Source: Proteles cristata cristata
Lineage: Eukaryota; Chordata; Mammalia; Carnivora; Hyaenidae
Direction of reading: 5' to 3'
Assembly: GCA_017311185.1 (NCBI GenBank)
Contig: JAESUZ010001065.1
Span: 277,924-341,923, forward strand
Length of the DNA stretch: 64,000 bases
The notes under the pieces were generated by a model, which was not told the origin of the DNA, ran no database searches, and saw nothing but the letters and a program-made list of their open reading frames with translations. Shown here piece after piece: positions 1 through 11,480 of this stretch (position 1 is its first letter; each line of letters starts with the position of its first letter). The translations under genes and the position numbers were made by a program.

Positions 1-1
1 C

Positions 2-739
2 ACCGCCTCCCGGCCCCAGGCCCAGGCCGAGCCTCAGAAGGCCAACCACGCAGCGGCCGCCAAGGACGACGCCGCGTTCAGCGACTGCTCCGAACAGGTG
101 AACTTCGACTCCGAGGACTCTTCCTGTCTCCCCGAGGACCTCAGCCTTTCGAAGCAACTGAAGATCCACGTCAAGGAGGAGCCCGCCGAGGAGGCCGAGG
201 AGGAGGCGCCCGAGGCCCGTGCGGCCGCCAAGGACGCGGGCCCCAGCAAGGACAGCAACCTGTGGCCATGCGAGAAATGCGGCAAGACGTTCACGGCGCA
301 CAAGCAGCTGGAGCGGCACCAGGAGCTGCTGTGCTCCGTGAAGCCCTTCATCTGCCACGTGTGCAACAAAGCCTTCCGCACCAACTTCCGCCTCTGGAGC
401 CACTTCCAGTCCCACATGTCCCAGGCTGCCGAGGAGCCCTCGCACAAGGACTCGGAGGCCTGCCCGCTCCCCACAAACTCGCCGTCCCCTCCCCCGCCGC
501 CCCCACCCCCGCCGCTGCCCAAGATCCAGCCTCTGGAGCCCGACAGCCCGACGGGCGCGGCCGAGAGCCCCGCTCCAGCCGCCGAGAAGCTCTTTGTGCC
601 CCAAGAGTCCGACACGCTTTTCTACCACGCCCCGCCCCTGTCGGCGATCACATTTAAGAGACAGTTCATGTGCAAACTGTGCCACAGGACATTCAAGACG
701 GCCTTCAGTCTTTGGAGTCATGAGCAAAGCCACAACTGA
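2..739 (+). CDS. ZBTB21: ZBTB21 (ZNF295), C-terminal coding part, partial at left edge
   Basis: The frame is open from base 2 to the TGA at 737-739 (245 residues visible). The family has an N-terminal BTB domain, outside the window, and C-terminal zinc fingers; it is a nuclear DNA-binding transcriptional regulator, usually described as a repressor. Seen here: an acidic linker with a VKEE sumoylation-type motif (Lys codon at 173); a C2HC finger (Cys codons 269 and 278, His 317, Cys 332); an adjacent C2H2 finger (Cys 353/362, His 401/413); a proline-rich linker with nine consecutive prolines near 490-520; and a last C2H2 finger (Cys 671/680, His 719/731) ending one residue before the stop. No splice acceptor is needed within the visible part, so it lies in one exon. 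The name rests on recognising the finger and linker sequence and on synteny with C2CD2 downstream. It could only be a close ZBTB relative otherwise. Confidence 0.85.
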   Translation, partial: TASRPQAQAEPQKANHAAAAKDDAAFSDCSEQVNFDSEDSSCLPEDLSLSKQLKIHVKEEPAEEAEEEAPEARAAAKDAGPSKDSNLWPCEKCGKTFTAHKQLERHQELLCSVKPFICHVCNKAFRTNFRLWSHFQSHMSQAAEEPSHKDSEACPLPTNSPSPPPPPPPPPLPKIQPLEPDSPTGAAESPAPAAEKLFVPQESDTLFYHAPPLSAITFKRQFMCKLCHRTFKTAFSLWSHEQSHN

Positions 740-841
740 GGGGCCAGCCCTCTTCCCTCCTACGGAAGGGGGGGGCCTCCAGGTTTCAACCAGATTGTGA
801 GATGTGCGTGAGAAACAAAATATTTTTTGGAGAAAGAGAAT

Positions 842-1282
842 AATAAAGGTTGGAAATTGTTATGCTTGAATAAAAGCTTGAGGTAAATGGATAGTCACTA
901 GCAGGGCCCTTACTTGGCCTAGAGAAACTAAACTGCCTTGTGCTCCGGACCTCACAGCCACGCGACGACCTGGCTTCGTCCCTGTCGAAATCCGACCGAT
1001 TCAGGTGGTTTGCATGGGCCCTCGTTCCACGGGGTCGGTTCTCTTGCTGGAGGTGGTTTGGGGTTTTTACTGACTTGCGGTCCGAGAAATACTATTTGAG
1101 TATTTCTTTCGATTGTATCAGACCCCTAAGTTCTGGTTACGTCTCAGCCGTGTCCTGAAGCGCGCAGCATGGCAGGAGGAAGCGGAGTGGTTTGCAGTGT
1201 TGACTTAGATCTTAGGACACTTTAGCAATAAAACAATAAGCCTCAACTGTAATAAGTTATCCTGACACTTGATAACAATAAA
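842..1282 (+). promoter_or_regulatory. Proximal polyadenylation signals of ZBTB21
   Basis: Canonical AATAAA hexamers occur at 842-847, 869-874, 1227-1232 and 1277-1282. The last is followed by a T/GT-rich stretch (1284-1330), the usual arrangement of a cleavage site. These could produce a short 3' UTR isoform of roughly 0.1-0.6 kb. Hexamers also occur at 2246-2251 and 2998-3003. Use of any of them is inferred. Confidence 0.45.
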
Positions 1283-3298
1283 TATTTGGTATTTTGTGGT
1301 CACGTGGACATTTTTTTGTATGAAAGTTGTGAGGAGTTTAAATCAGCAATAGTAATACTTAGATCTTTATAAAATAACAGAAAGTTGCTCTTGGGTCACT
1401 TCCTATGATTAAGGATGAAAGATGTGGGCGAGGAAAACACGAGGGTTTCTGGAAGGCCTCTAAGTTTGCGGAAGCTTCAGCGGCGCTGGGCGCTGCGGTC
1501 AGAGCTGCTTCCCCGGGCCGTGTGTGCGTGCACAGCCCGGCTCTCCTCTCCGACCCACACGCGGGGCACGCGGGTGTTGACATCCCGACCTCGCGCTGCC
1601 ACAGGGAAAACCCAAGCGCATTTGGGACAGAAAACAAAGGTGGCACGAGGCGCTCACTGATGTCAAGTGTAACCACGTTAGTGTAATGCTCGAGGTCAGG
1701 ACGCACATCTGCGCACGCGGAGCCCGGGCCCTGGAGTCGGCAGTGTGCAGTGCGCTCGGCCCGGAGTTGGCGCTGGGAGCACCGCCCCGCAGGCCCCCCG
1801 CGCCCTGGAGAACAGTATTCACAGCGTGAGCTTCCCGCCTCTGTCTCGTGACGGTTTCTGTTAGAACTGCTTGGAGTTTCTTGTGTCCTCAGTGCACTCG
1901 TTCTGCTCCGGCCGCTGCCTCGGTGGTAGTGAAAGCGCTACCAAGGGTCCAAAATGAGTCTCCGCTACCTAATTTGGCCCATAGGGTTGGGACTGCTTTT
2001 TTTTTTTTCTTTTTTAATTTTTTTCCTGCTCCTGTTTTGTATCAGTTGTAATTAAAAGGCTTTTGGTGGGTGCCACGCCAAGTCCCGTGGGCGTTGCTGA
2101 AGGGAAAGTCCGTCTCCCCCTCAGGACCGAGGGGTTGGTCATGTTCCAGTGGGAATATGGTTGAAACTGCAAAATCCTTGTCCGCTAGTGCTTTGGAGGA
2201 AGACTCCCAAGTTTATTCATTTTTCTTCTGCAAGCTGTTCTTTCAAATAAAAAAGAGACCGCGACTAGAGCATCGAACCGTATCCTGCCGCCAGAGACGA
2301 TTCCTGGGCTCGGCCTCATCACCCACATTCCGTACCAGCGGTAGGAAGGACATGCCTCACTTTTTATTGAAACACAAGCATTTCTATAAAACAGTAACTG
2401 ACTTTGTAGGTTAGAGAAATTGCATCTGAAATTTTGCCTTTTTTTTTTCATTTTCATTTGAAAACTATCACACGCCCCAGAGTATTTTTGTGCGATCATG
2501 TCCTATTTTTGTTCTTAAATTTGATGGAGAAAGGAAAATGAAACGAAGTCACAGTTACCAATGACTCTTCACACTCTCTTGAAGTAACCTATGCATTTGA
2601 AAGATGAAACTAAAGCTTACGATTTTCCGTGAAACACCAGGATGGATTCTTGTTCATCGGATGAGCCCCCTCTGTAATGTGCTGTTTCTTATGCGGAACA
2701 CTTTGGTAGCTGTCGCTCCTCCAGAGGACACTTGCCCTCAGAGTAACCCCTGCTTCTGGCTGTTAGAGTACGCGTGACAGTCCCACGCCGCACATCGTCT
2801 TGGCATTGTAAATTCAGTATCCTAGGACTTGAACCTTGATGCTACATTTTTGAAGATTTTTTAATAACGTTAATCAGTAAAAAAAAAAAAAAATATTTTT
2901 GATCTAAATACACGCTCAGCGTATCTGTTAGATTTTGAAAATTGCCAGTGTTTTGTCTTGTTCCCGTTTTTGTCTAGGCAAGGAACGTAAGATTTCAAAT
3001 AAACTTTTGAACCAAAAACATAACACAGTTCTGGTTTTTCTATTACTTTTTATACTGTACCTTCCAAGCGTCAGGCCGAAAGTTTATTTTGGTGGTCAAA
3101 AAGTAAAATCTGCTTCCGCTCACGTGACCGATTTAAATGTGAGGGAGTAATGACAGACACAGGAATTGCTTCATTTAAGAATGTTGATCTCAGCAAGCAG
3201 ATACTTGGTGTAAGACCAGCGCGTCTTTACTTTTTACAACTCTGGCTCATAAAGGTGTTGTTGAAAATGTTTTTCTGATTAGAATTAATTTTTGAAAA

Positions 3299-3306
3299 TG
3301 TAGATA
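3299..3306 (+). promoter_or_regulatory. Pumilio-type recognition motif in 3' UTR
   Basis: TGTAGATA matches the PUM consensus UGUANAUA exactly on the transcribed strand of the presumed ZBTB21 3' UTR. An eight-base match can arise by chance, so function is only a candidate. Confidence 0.25.
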
Positions 3307-3710
3307 GCTCATTATTCCTTGTAAGTATTCAGGATGCCTTTTTTTTAAATACAATTGTGGAAAGAATGTAAGATGTTTTAATATATTCTTTGTTAATCTG
3401 AGAACTTGCTATGTTGAACCATTTTCTTCATGTGGGAGAGGGCAGGAGGGGCACCCTGAAACGCCTCCTTATCAAAGCAAGCAGTGGAAGTTGCAAATAG
3501 TGTGCGTTTTTCATAGTAATATTTCAACCTAATCGAATATTCACCTTTAAAACCAGTTATGGCTAGTGTGCATTTATTATTTTATCAAAATATGCAGCTA
3601 AGAGTTCAACCATGAGGTCATTTTGCGTTTGTGGGGACATGTATGTATGTAGTTCTTGGTTTTCTGTTTTGGAGTGGGTCGTTTACAGCCTTTTAAAAAC
3701 TAGACTCCAG

Positions 3711-3915
3711 GGGTGCCTGGGGGGCTCAGTCAGTTTAGCGTCCAACCTCAGCTGTAGTCATGATCTCACGGGATGTGAGTTCAAGCCCCGTATCAGGCTC
3801 TGTGCTGACAGCTCGGAGCCCGGAGCCTGTTTCAGATTCTGTGTCTCCCTCTCTCTCTGCCCTTCCCCCACTCACACTGTCTCTCAAAAATGAATAAATG
3901 TTTATAAATAAATAA
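3711..3915 (+). mobile_element. Carnivore SINE in ZBTB21 3' UTR
   Basis: The full structure is present: tRNA-like head (GCCTGG..GGCTCAGT, B box near 3780), body, CT-rich tract and A-rich tail. Flanking 10-base repeats 3701-3710 and 3916-3925 differ at one base and look like target-site duplications. It lies in the sense direction of the gene, so its AATAAA-containing tail would be transcribed. Confidence 0.85.
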
Positions 3916-4433
3916 TATACTCCAGCTCTTACTAACCAGTGGCGATTGTATCCACACACAGCAGCCATTGGTGCTGAGGAGGGTGGAAGCTGGGAGACCA
4001 GAATAAGATGCCCTTTCCTGGAGGCAGGGGATAGCTTCCTCTACAGGCCAGCGGTCCGTGCAGGATTGGGACAGGACAGACAAGAACCCACTAGTCTAAA
4101 GTTGGCCTTTGTTCCCTGTGTGTGTGCATGTGTTTGTGTTTGTGTGTGTATGTGACCAGAACCCAGAACCTTAGGACTAGTAAAGGTATTTGAATTTTTT
4201 TACTACAAAAATAATTAGATTTCATATATAACAGGTTCTTTATAAATTGCACTAATTCGTATTGGAACTTACAAGTCCGTTTTGTCAATTTCTGAATTCT
4301 CATTGATGTTTTTTGTAATAATTTTGAAAAGCATTATTATTTAAATAATGCTAATACATTTAATAAGTTCTGTAACACTGGCTTTATTATTTTTTTTTAA
4401 GTTTAAAAAATAGAGTTTTCTTTTGTGGCTTTA

Positions 4434-4441
4434 GCACTTTA
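4434..4441 (+). promoter_or_regulatory. miR-17-family seed match in 3' UTR
   Basis: GCACTTTA is the 8-mer target match for the miR-17/20/93/106 seed and sits in AU-rich context near the distal end of the presumed 3' UTR. Chance occurrence is possible. Confidence 0.25.
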
Positions 4442-4886
4442 AGAAATTTTACGTCTCCATAATCTTTAATGTGCTCGCTCCGTGCTTCTCTGCGTGCGCT
4501 CCAGCGAGCCGGGGCACTGAGTACTTGTGCTTACCTGCTGGAAGAGGAAATAGGGGTGAATGTCAGGTTTCTTAAGAAATTCCTTTCAGAGACCATCGTT
4601 TGGGAACCAAAGTATTTTACTGTAAATCTTGAAAATAATTTAATTGAGTGCTCCCTCATCATTTATTAGTGCTGTTCTCAAATTGTCCACAAAGTTCTCC
4701 TCGGTTAATGTTAATTTTCAAAAGGTGATGATTTCTTATTGACATTAATCCCACACTTCAAAAGTTTTCATTGAATAAATGCTTACTATTAAGCAAATGT
4801 GGTTATAAGCAAATTGCGTGTATTTTGTTGTCAGATGCCTTAGCTGACTAAATCATTGTTCAATTTTATTTAGGAATGAGCTTTTT

Positions 4887-4935
4887 GGAACCGAAAATTC
4901 ATGGTAAAATAGGATTTCTATCTAATGTTAATCCA
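4887..4935 (+). repeat. 49-bp dispersed duplicate, copy A
   Basis: This segment aligns without gaps to 7228-7276 with five mismatches. Neither copy shows SINE features. I do not recognise the family. Copy A is followed by a poly-T run; copy B by GC-richer DNA. Confidence 0.6.
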
Positions 4936-5013
4936 TTGCTTTTTTTTTTTTTTTTTATCCAATTCCATTGTCTGTTTCCTTTGCTTAAATCTTGACTAAG
5001 AATGATTGGAGTC

Positions 5014-5075
5014 AATAAATTTGTACTGTATTTTGTTTGGAGTCGTGGTCTGTCTGGTATGTTCTGGGTGTTGAT
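5014..5075 (+). terminator. Likely distal polyadenylation signal of ZBTB21
   Basis: AATAAA at 5014-5019 is followed within 10-55 bases by T-rich and GT-rich sequence with repeated TGT motifs, the expected downstream element. The AT-rich UTR-like composition ends here. Another AATAAA lies at 4774-4779. Confidence 0.5.
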
Positions 5076-6030
5076 GACCATGATCAGCAGCGTACACATT
5101 TCTGAAAGTAAAGACGAAGCCGTTCTCTGTAACAGGAGGAGCCGTGGAGGGCTGTGAGAGCTCGTGTCTCCCCAGCAGATCCAGGCTGCTCGTGGAATGG
5201 GGCTGGCAGTGAAACTTTGGTCGCTAGAGCGCCCCAAGTACATCGTCACTGAACCGTATAAGCCTTCCCACAGTCTGCTTATCCACCGATTCCTCTACTG
5301 TTCACATTAAGTTTTTGAATGCTGACGGGGGTAAATGGGTGAACAACATGGTCGCCCCCCATTGACGTTTCAGCAGAGCGATCGATCTAGTTTCGCCGCC
5401 TAATTTTCAGGGTCCGAGGTTGTGGCTTCTTCTGCTGTCCTAACGAGGCCCTTCTGTGATGCCAGGATCGATTGCCTTCTTATGCCCCTGGCTTTCCCCA
5501 TGAGGGAGCGCAAGCGTGGCCCGTGTGACGACCGCCACCACACTGAGGGCAGGAAGGGAAGGAGCCTGTCTGCGGCAGTAGCCTGTCTCGCACTGGGCTT
5601 TTCCGAGCCCTCCTCCTCCCCAGAGCCCCTAGCCCCGTCTTGGGGACCCCTGCCAACAGCTTCATGGCCACACTGCTCCTGAATGAACAGTATATGACCT
5701 TTTCGTTCTGATCTGCCTTAGCTCTGCTGCCCAATGGGCTGCCAGGTACTCTCATTTCAAGCATTTACTGTGCCCTTTTCTTGGCAATGATGACAAGCCT
5801 TTTCGGTCTGGGACTGTGGCAGTCCTGTGGCCTTCTTCCCAGTCTTAGCACACGCTCAGGAGGCAAAAGCACATCTCCAACACGTAATGCTTTCCCCCCA
5901 CGAGAGGCCCAGCCTCGGCTCTTGTAAGAACGTGGGCTCCGTGAGCTCTGACGGGAGAGTGGCGGGGGTGGCCCCTGCAAGACGAATGCCCGGAGAGCCC
6001 CCGTGCTGCGCGGGGCACTTTAAAAACAAA
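5076..6030. other. Intergenic, no feature recognised
   Basis: Mixed-composition unique-looking sequence. ORFs are short and lack coding character, and no interspersed repeat that I recognise is present. Confidence 0.5.
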
Positions 6031-6240
6031 GCCTGGGGTGACTCGCCGGGTTAACGTACGACTTCGGCTCAGGTCCTGGCCTCCCTGTCTGTGAGTTCGA
6101 GCCCCACGTCGGGTTCTGTGCTGACAGCTCAGAGCCTGGAGCCTGCTTTCGATTCCGTGTCTCCCTTTCTCTCTCTGCCCCTCCCCAAGTCGCACTCTTC
6201 TCTCCCCCCCCCCCATAATAAGCAAGACATTAAAAAAATA
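6031..6240 (+). mobile_element. Carnivore SINE
   Basis: Diverged tRNA-like head, recognisable body (GTGCTGACAGCTCAGAGCC), CT-rich tract, an 11-C run and an A-rich tail. Confidence 0.85.
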
Positions 6241-6983
6241 AGCATGAATTTGGGGGTCCTGTGGTCAACTCTCGGTCCCGTCCTCCAAGGTGGGGTCCCT
6301 TGGTCAGCCCACTGACATCCAATTAGCACACCTGCACTGTGCCCAGCGAATGTCTGAGATCCCACTTACTGGGGTTGGCATTTCCAGGACACACTTCCTG
6401 ACCCTCTCCACCTGCTGCTCACTCCTGCTCAAAGGAGGCACCTCAGTGTTCCCATCACACCCTGAGGAGCCAAATACTCCCATCACCTTGCCACCTTCTG
6501 CTTTCCCTGTACGTGCTCTAGGGCTGGGCAGAGGGAAGAGGCACATGAAGTATTTGTTAAATAACAGCAAAGAACTTTTGTCAGCGCCTAGACACAACCA
6601 GTCCATTTATTCTCAGCTAATATTAGTAAAGGAGCTTGCTGAGCCTCTACAAAAGTTCCCCAGATTCTGATTCAGCTACTCAGAGACCCAGAGTGCATTT
6701 AAGTTTTTATGCAGTTCTCAGTGAGCCCGGGAAGTGCGGAAGCGTTCAAGGGGCTGGCCTCAGATTGACGAGTCCCTTGCCCTTTGGAACTGCCACCCAC
6801 CCTTGTGCTGCTGTCACTGCTGTGGGTGTGGGGCAGGCTGCGTGAGTGTCCCTGGTACTGCCCCAGTGCCCATTACGTCACCCTGGTGTGGTGGGTTGTC
6901 CAAGAAATTCACCTGTCAACCTAAGAAGAGTGATGGCTAATTACTAGCTACTACTAGTATGTAGTCATAACTGCACTGAGTTC

Positions 6984-7150
6984 CTTTGTTTAAGTTTGTT
7001 TGTTTATGTGTTTATTTATTTAGAGAGAAAAGAATCCCAGACTCCATACTGTCAGAGCAGAGCTGACGCAGGGCTCAAACTCAGGAACCATGAGATCATG
7101 ACCTGAGCCAAATCAGCCACTTAACCGACCGAACCACCCATGCGCCCCTA
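6984..7150 (-). mobile_element. Carnivore SINE, internally shortened
   Basis: Reverse-orientation SINE with T-rich tail at left and the complement of the tRNA-like head at right. Target-site duplication CACTGAGTTC (6974-6983) and CACTGAGCTC (7151-7160), one mismatch. Confidence 0.85.
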
Positions 7151-7227
7151 CACTGAGCTCTTGATGCGTGTGAAGCCCCACCCACGTGTGTGGAGGTGTG
7201 TGTAATGTAGTACCAAGCTCACTGTTG

Positions 7228-7276
7228 GGAACCAAAAGTTCATGGAAAAATAGGATTTCTACCTAATGTGAATCCA
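7228..7276 (+). repeat. 49-bp dispersed duplicate, copy B
   Basis: Partner of 4887-4935, about 90% identical without gaps. It lies just outside a SINE and before the antisense L1M segment. Confidence 0.6.
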
Positions 7277-7530
7277 TCACCATCCTCCCACGCGGGGCGT
7301 TACTTCCCCTTCCGCATGCTCACGCGGCCCAGCCCTCTCGTCTCCTTCGGTCCGGGCTGTCTCTGTGTTTCTTTGGCTTTCATGGCCTTGATCATTTTTA
7401 ATGATGATGGACCAACCATCTGGTAGAGAGCACCCTTAATTGGAGTTCGGCATTCCCTCCTGATTAGACCTCAGTTTCATTTTCCTTTTTTGGTACCAGA
7501 GTATCACAGAAGCCATGTTCTTTCCTTTCT

Positions 7531-7702
7531 TTTTTTTTTTTTTTTAAATGTTTTATTTATTTCTAGGAGAGAGAGAGAGAGAGACAGCGTGAGTAGGCTA
7601 TCAGCACAGAGCCCGACGCGGGGCTCGAACCCACGAACCGCGAGATCATGACCTAAGTGAAAGTCGGACGCTTAACCGACTAAGCCACCCAACGCGCCCC
7701 AC
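7531..7702 (-). mobile_element. Young carnivore SINE with internal deletion
   Basis: Flanked by a perfect 14-base target-site duplication (7517-7530 and 7703-7716). It belongs to the young subgroup with the TTTCTAGGAG junction, but lacks the middle part of the body. Confidence 0.9.
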
Positions 7703-8357
7703 GTTCTTTCCTTTCTGACCCGTGGCGTGCACCGCTTCTCTGGCCTGGCACTGGTGGTGTCCCTTGTATCATTTCTCCACCGTGCTTTCCCCCTTTGATA
7801 AATGTTTTGTGGGGAGGTATTTTCAGGCTATGTAGAATCCCATTTTTCATCTCACAAATTTTAGCCTCTGTTGACTTTTTTTTGCCTGAATTACTTATTT
7901 TTATAGTGGTTGCCAAATGGAGATTTTTCTTATACCTTCATGCCTTCATTTATCTGTGCGCTCTGTACTACAAGAAAAAAACGTCTCTTATTCCCACTAA
8001 TATGTTCATTGTTTCCGTGTTGTGGACTGGGGGATTCCTAGTCTATCCAATGGGTTATAATCAGTTGCCATCATTCTTTACGTTTCGATGCTCAAAGCTG
8101 TGGGAGCGTCAGACTGGCCTCTCTGACTTGCGACAGGTCCCCCTCGTTCTCTGAGTACTTTCTTGCTTCTCACTCAACACGGTGTTCCAGACTCACCCTG
8201 TCCTTTCCCTGCCAAAGTCCCAAAATCAGGCGTTTCTCTAAGGATTGTGGTTCCTTTTAGTGGAGAATCTTGTTTGGAGACAAAGATCTGGACACTAAGT
8301 GTGCTCATTGATGCAAGATGTGGGTGGGCCCGGTCCTGCAGCAGACAAGCTTAAAGG

Positions 8358-8359
<2 letters not shown>

Positions 8360-8391
<32 letters not shown>
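8360..8391. repeat. (CA)n microsatellite
   Basis: Uninterrupted CA dinucleotide tract of about 16 units inside the antisense L1M 3' UTR, where such elements often carry CA/TA repeats. Confidence 0.95.
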
Positions 8392-8393
<2 letters not shown>

Positions 8394-9014
8394 ACATCTG
8401 GATTTATCTCTGAATCTTCTAGACCTATCTGGATATGCACAAATCTTGAGTTTACACCATTAGCTTCAATTCTAATCCAATGCCAGGTGGTTCATTTCCT
8501 GACTCCCACTTTGTATATTTATACCTTCCTTCTCTGATTGTGAAAAGCCAAGCGCCCCCTGGCCTCAGTCTTCCTGTGTGTAGCCAACCCCCAGTCCCTG
8601 GGACCTGTCTTCCACATGCAGGCCAACCACCAACCTCACAGGATCTACCTAATGGCTTTTTAACAAAGGGGGAAAGGAAAGAAGGGAGGGAGGGAGGAAG
8701 GACTATAATTGTCTATTTGTTTCTTTTCTCCCTTCAGTTCTACCAATTTGTGTTTCATGTAGTTGAATGCCCTGATACTAACTGCATATATGTACAGGAT
8801 TGATGAGCTGACCCCACTATTATTTATAAATGAGCTTCTTTATCTACCATGAAACCTACTTTGTTTGTATTAATATTACTCCAGCTCTCTCTTGACAAGT
8901 TTTAGCATGATATATTTTTTTCCATTATTTTCCCTATTTGTGTTATTATATTTAATATGTTTCTTGCAGGCAGCATGAATTGGGGCATTGATTTTTTAAT
9001 CCAGTCAGACATCC

Positions 9015-9229
9015 TTTTTTTTTAAGTTTATTTATTTATTTTGAGAGAGACAGAGATGGCATGAGTGGGGAAGAGGCAAAGAGAGAGGGAGAGAGAGAGA
9101 ATCCCTAGCAGCCTCTGTGCTGCCAGAGCAGAGCCCAACACGGGGCTTGAACTCGTGAACCCTTAGATCATGACCTGAGCCAAAACCAAGAATTGGACAC
9201 TTAACTGACTGAGCCACCCAGGTGCTCCT
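9015..9229 (-). mobile_element. Carnivore SINE
   Basis: Reverse SINE: T-rich tail, GA-rich tract and complement of the tRNA-like head ending in GAGCCACCCAGGTGCTCC. Inserted in the old antisense L1. Confidence 0.85.
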
Positions 9230-10049
9230 GACCTCTCTGCCTTTTAATCAGAGTATTTAGATCATTTACATTTAACACCTTATTAGCCATTTTCTATTTC
9301 CATTCTGTGTTCCCTGTTTTCTTTTTCTCTTTCTTATTTTGGATTAACTAAGTTGGTTTTTATTTTTTTTTATGATTCCATTTCTCTCCTTGGTTGGCTT
9401 ATTAGCTATAACTTTGTTTTATTATTTTAGTATGTTACAGTTTATAGTATATATCTTTGCCTTTTCATAGTCTATCCTCAAGGGATACCCTACCACCTGA
9501 CATATGACACAAGAATGGATGCCATGTACTTCCTTTTCTCCTTTCCTGGTGTTTGTGCTATGATTGTCAGATGTTCACTTCTGTGTATGGCTTAAGCCTC
9601 ACAATACATTTTTACTGTTTTCACTTTAAATAATCAACTAAATTTTAAAGAAATCCAATTTTTAAAAAAAGTATTTTTATTTACCCTTGTGAATTTCCAT
9701 TTCTGGTGTTCCTCATTTCATCTGCAGATCCAAATTTCCATATGGTATCATTGCTCCCTGCCTGTAGCACAGCAACATGAGTATTTCCTATAGCGCTGGT
9801 CTACTGCTGCTGAATTCTTTCCACTTACTTATGCTATAGACTTTATTTTGTCAATCCTGAAAGATAGTTCTGCTAGGTATAGAATTCTAGATGGATAATT
9901 CTTTCCTTCAGTACTTTCAAGATGTTGCTTCACTGTTTCTAGCTTAAATTGTTTTCAGTGGGAAATCTGTAGTCCTTGTCTTTGTTCCCCTATACAGAAG
10001 GTATCATTTTTACTCTGGCTGTTTTAAAGTTTGGTTTTTTTTTCCCTTG

Positions 10050-10217
10050 GGACGCCTGGGTGGCTCAGTTACTTAAGTGTCTGACTCTTGATTTCAGCTC
10101 AGGCCATGATCTCAGGGTTTGTGCATTTGAGCCCCACTTGAGATTCTCTCTCTGCCCCTCCCCAACTCACTCACGTGTTCTCTTGCTCTCTCTCAAAATA
10201 AATAAGGAAATGTAAAA
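10050..10217 (+). mobile_element. Carnivore SINE, shortened body
   Basis: tRNA-like head and CT-rich tract with A-rich tail. The duplicated target TTTTTTCCCTT occurs at 10038-10048 and 10218-10228. Confidence 0.85.
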
Positions 10218-11480
10218 TTTTTTCCCTTATTACCAGTTTTATACAATCTGATTATGATGTATCTTGGTGTAATTTTTATGGGGTGTGGTGTACCCATATA
10301 CACATGGGTTCATTTAATTTCTTAGGTGTTTGAATTTATTGCTTTTATCAGATTTGGAATTTTTCAGCCATTATTTCTTCAATTTTATTTCTTTCTTTCC
10401 TATCCTCTCTTTCTTCTCCTTCAAGGACTCCAATCACACATTCATTAGGCCATTTTAAATCGTCTCATAAATCACTGTTGTTCTGCTGATTTTTTTCTCC
10501 TCCCCCTCCCCCCCCCTCCCATTTCATTTTGGATATTTTCTCTTGCTATGTTTCTAACTCACTAAACTTTTTTCTGTAAAGTCTAATCTGCAATTAACCA
10601 GCTGATGTAGTTTTCTTCTCTAGAAGTTTGATTTAGATCTTATTTATATCTTCTGTGTCTATACTTACCGTGTTCCATCTTTCCTCTAACTTCTTGAACA
10701 TATGGAATACAATTATAACAACTTTTTAAAATGTCCTTATATACTAATTCTATCACCTGTTCTATTTCTGGGTTGGCTTCAGTTTGTTTCTTTTCCTCCT
10801 GATTCTGGGTAACATTTTCTTGCTTCTTGGCATATCTGGTAATTTTTTGTTGGATAGCAGACATTGTGAATTTTAACATGTTGGGTGCTGGGCATTTTTG
10901 TATTCCTATAAATGTTCTAGAGCTTTGTTTAGGGGATATAATTAACTTACTTGGAAACAGTTCTGTCCTTTTAGATTTTGCTTTTAAACTGTGTTAAGTG
11001 GGATCAGAGCAGCATTTAATATGGGGTAGCTTTGCTCCAGTACTGAGGGAACCACACTCCTACCCAACGTCCCATGAATTATTTTCAGCACTGTGTGAGC
11101 TCTAAGGATGGTTCGCTCCCTCCAGTCCTTTCAGGGGGCTGTCTCCCCAGCCTCAGGGAGTTCTTTCACATGCATGGATTCCTCAGTACCTAACTAAGGA
11201 GTCAAGAGGCCTCTCTCCTTACAGCTCTCTCCTCTCTGGTACCCTACTCTCGAAGCCCTGGCCACTGTCTTTCCTGGACTCCCAGCTCCAGCTCCTCAGT
11301 GTGAGGACTGGTTTACCTCATTTCTTTCTCATCTCTCAGTGGTCACTGTTCTTTGTTGTCTGACGTGCAATGTTTTCAAAACCATTCTTTCATATGTTTT
11401 GTCTGGATTTAACTGTGTCATAGAGGATAGTAAATCCAGCCACTGTGACTCCATCTTGGTCAGAAATGGAACTGAAGCTT

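Larger units (their letters stand above)
740..5045 (+). other. ZBTB21: Probable ZBTB21 3' UTR
   Basis: About 4.3 kb of AT-rich, largely repeat-free DNA follows the stop codon. It contains many ATTTA-type AU-rich motifs, several poly-U runs and at least eight AATAAA hexamers. Only one SINE (3711-3915) interrupts it. Base composition changes to GC-richer sequence just after the AATAAA at 5014, which is followed by a GT/T-rich stretch. I infer that the longest transcript ends there; shorter isoforms could end at the proximal signals. No other gene is seen here, and the short ORFs are uninterrupted by design of chance only. Confidence 0.6.
7350..8830 (-). mobile_element. Ancient L1M 3'-end segment, antisense
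   Basis: The sequence resembles the complement of the 3' UTR and ORF2 end of old mammalian L1M/L1ME elements, recognised at 7370-7500, 7760-8340 and 8400-8560. Highly diverged and without intact ORF. It is interrupted by the SINE at 7531-7702 and a (CA)n at 8360-8391. A second copy of the same region of the element lies at 39545-41065. Confidence 0.6.
8831..11480 (-). mobile_element. Ancient L1/HAL1-type element, antisense: ORF1 and 5' UTR remnants
   Basis: On the - strand, 10879-10640 encodes a peptide typical of the N-terminal part of old L1 ORF1 (MSAIQQKITRYAKKQENV...), followed toward lower coordinates by the rest of an ORF1-like region (about 10450-9700). Sequence from 10880 to 11480 resembles the 5' UTR of old L1M elements and ends with the complement of the typical element start. 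It is broken by many stops. No reverse-transcriptase region is recognisable between this and the 3'-end segment at 7350-8830. SINEs at 9015-9229 and 10050-10217 are later insertions. Confidence 0.6.

Noticed and set aside
10640..10879. 79-codon minus-strand ORF with protein-like composition
   Set aside because: It is a remnant of L1 ORF1, not a host gene.
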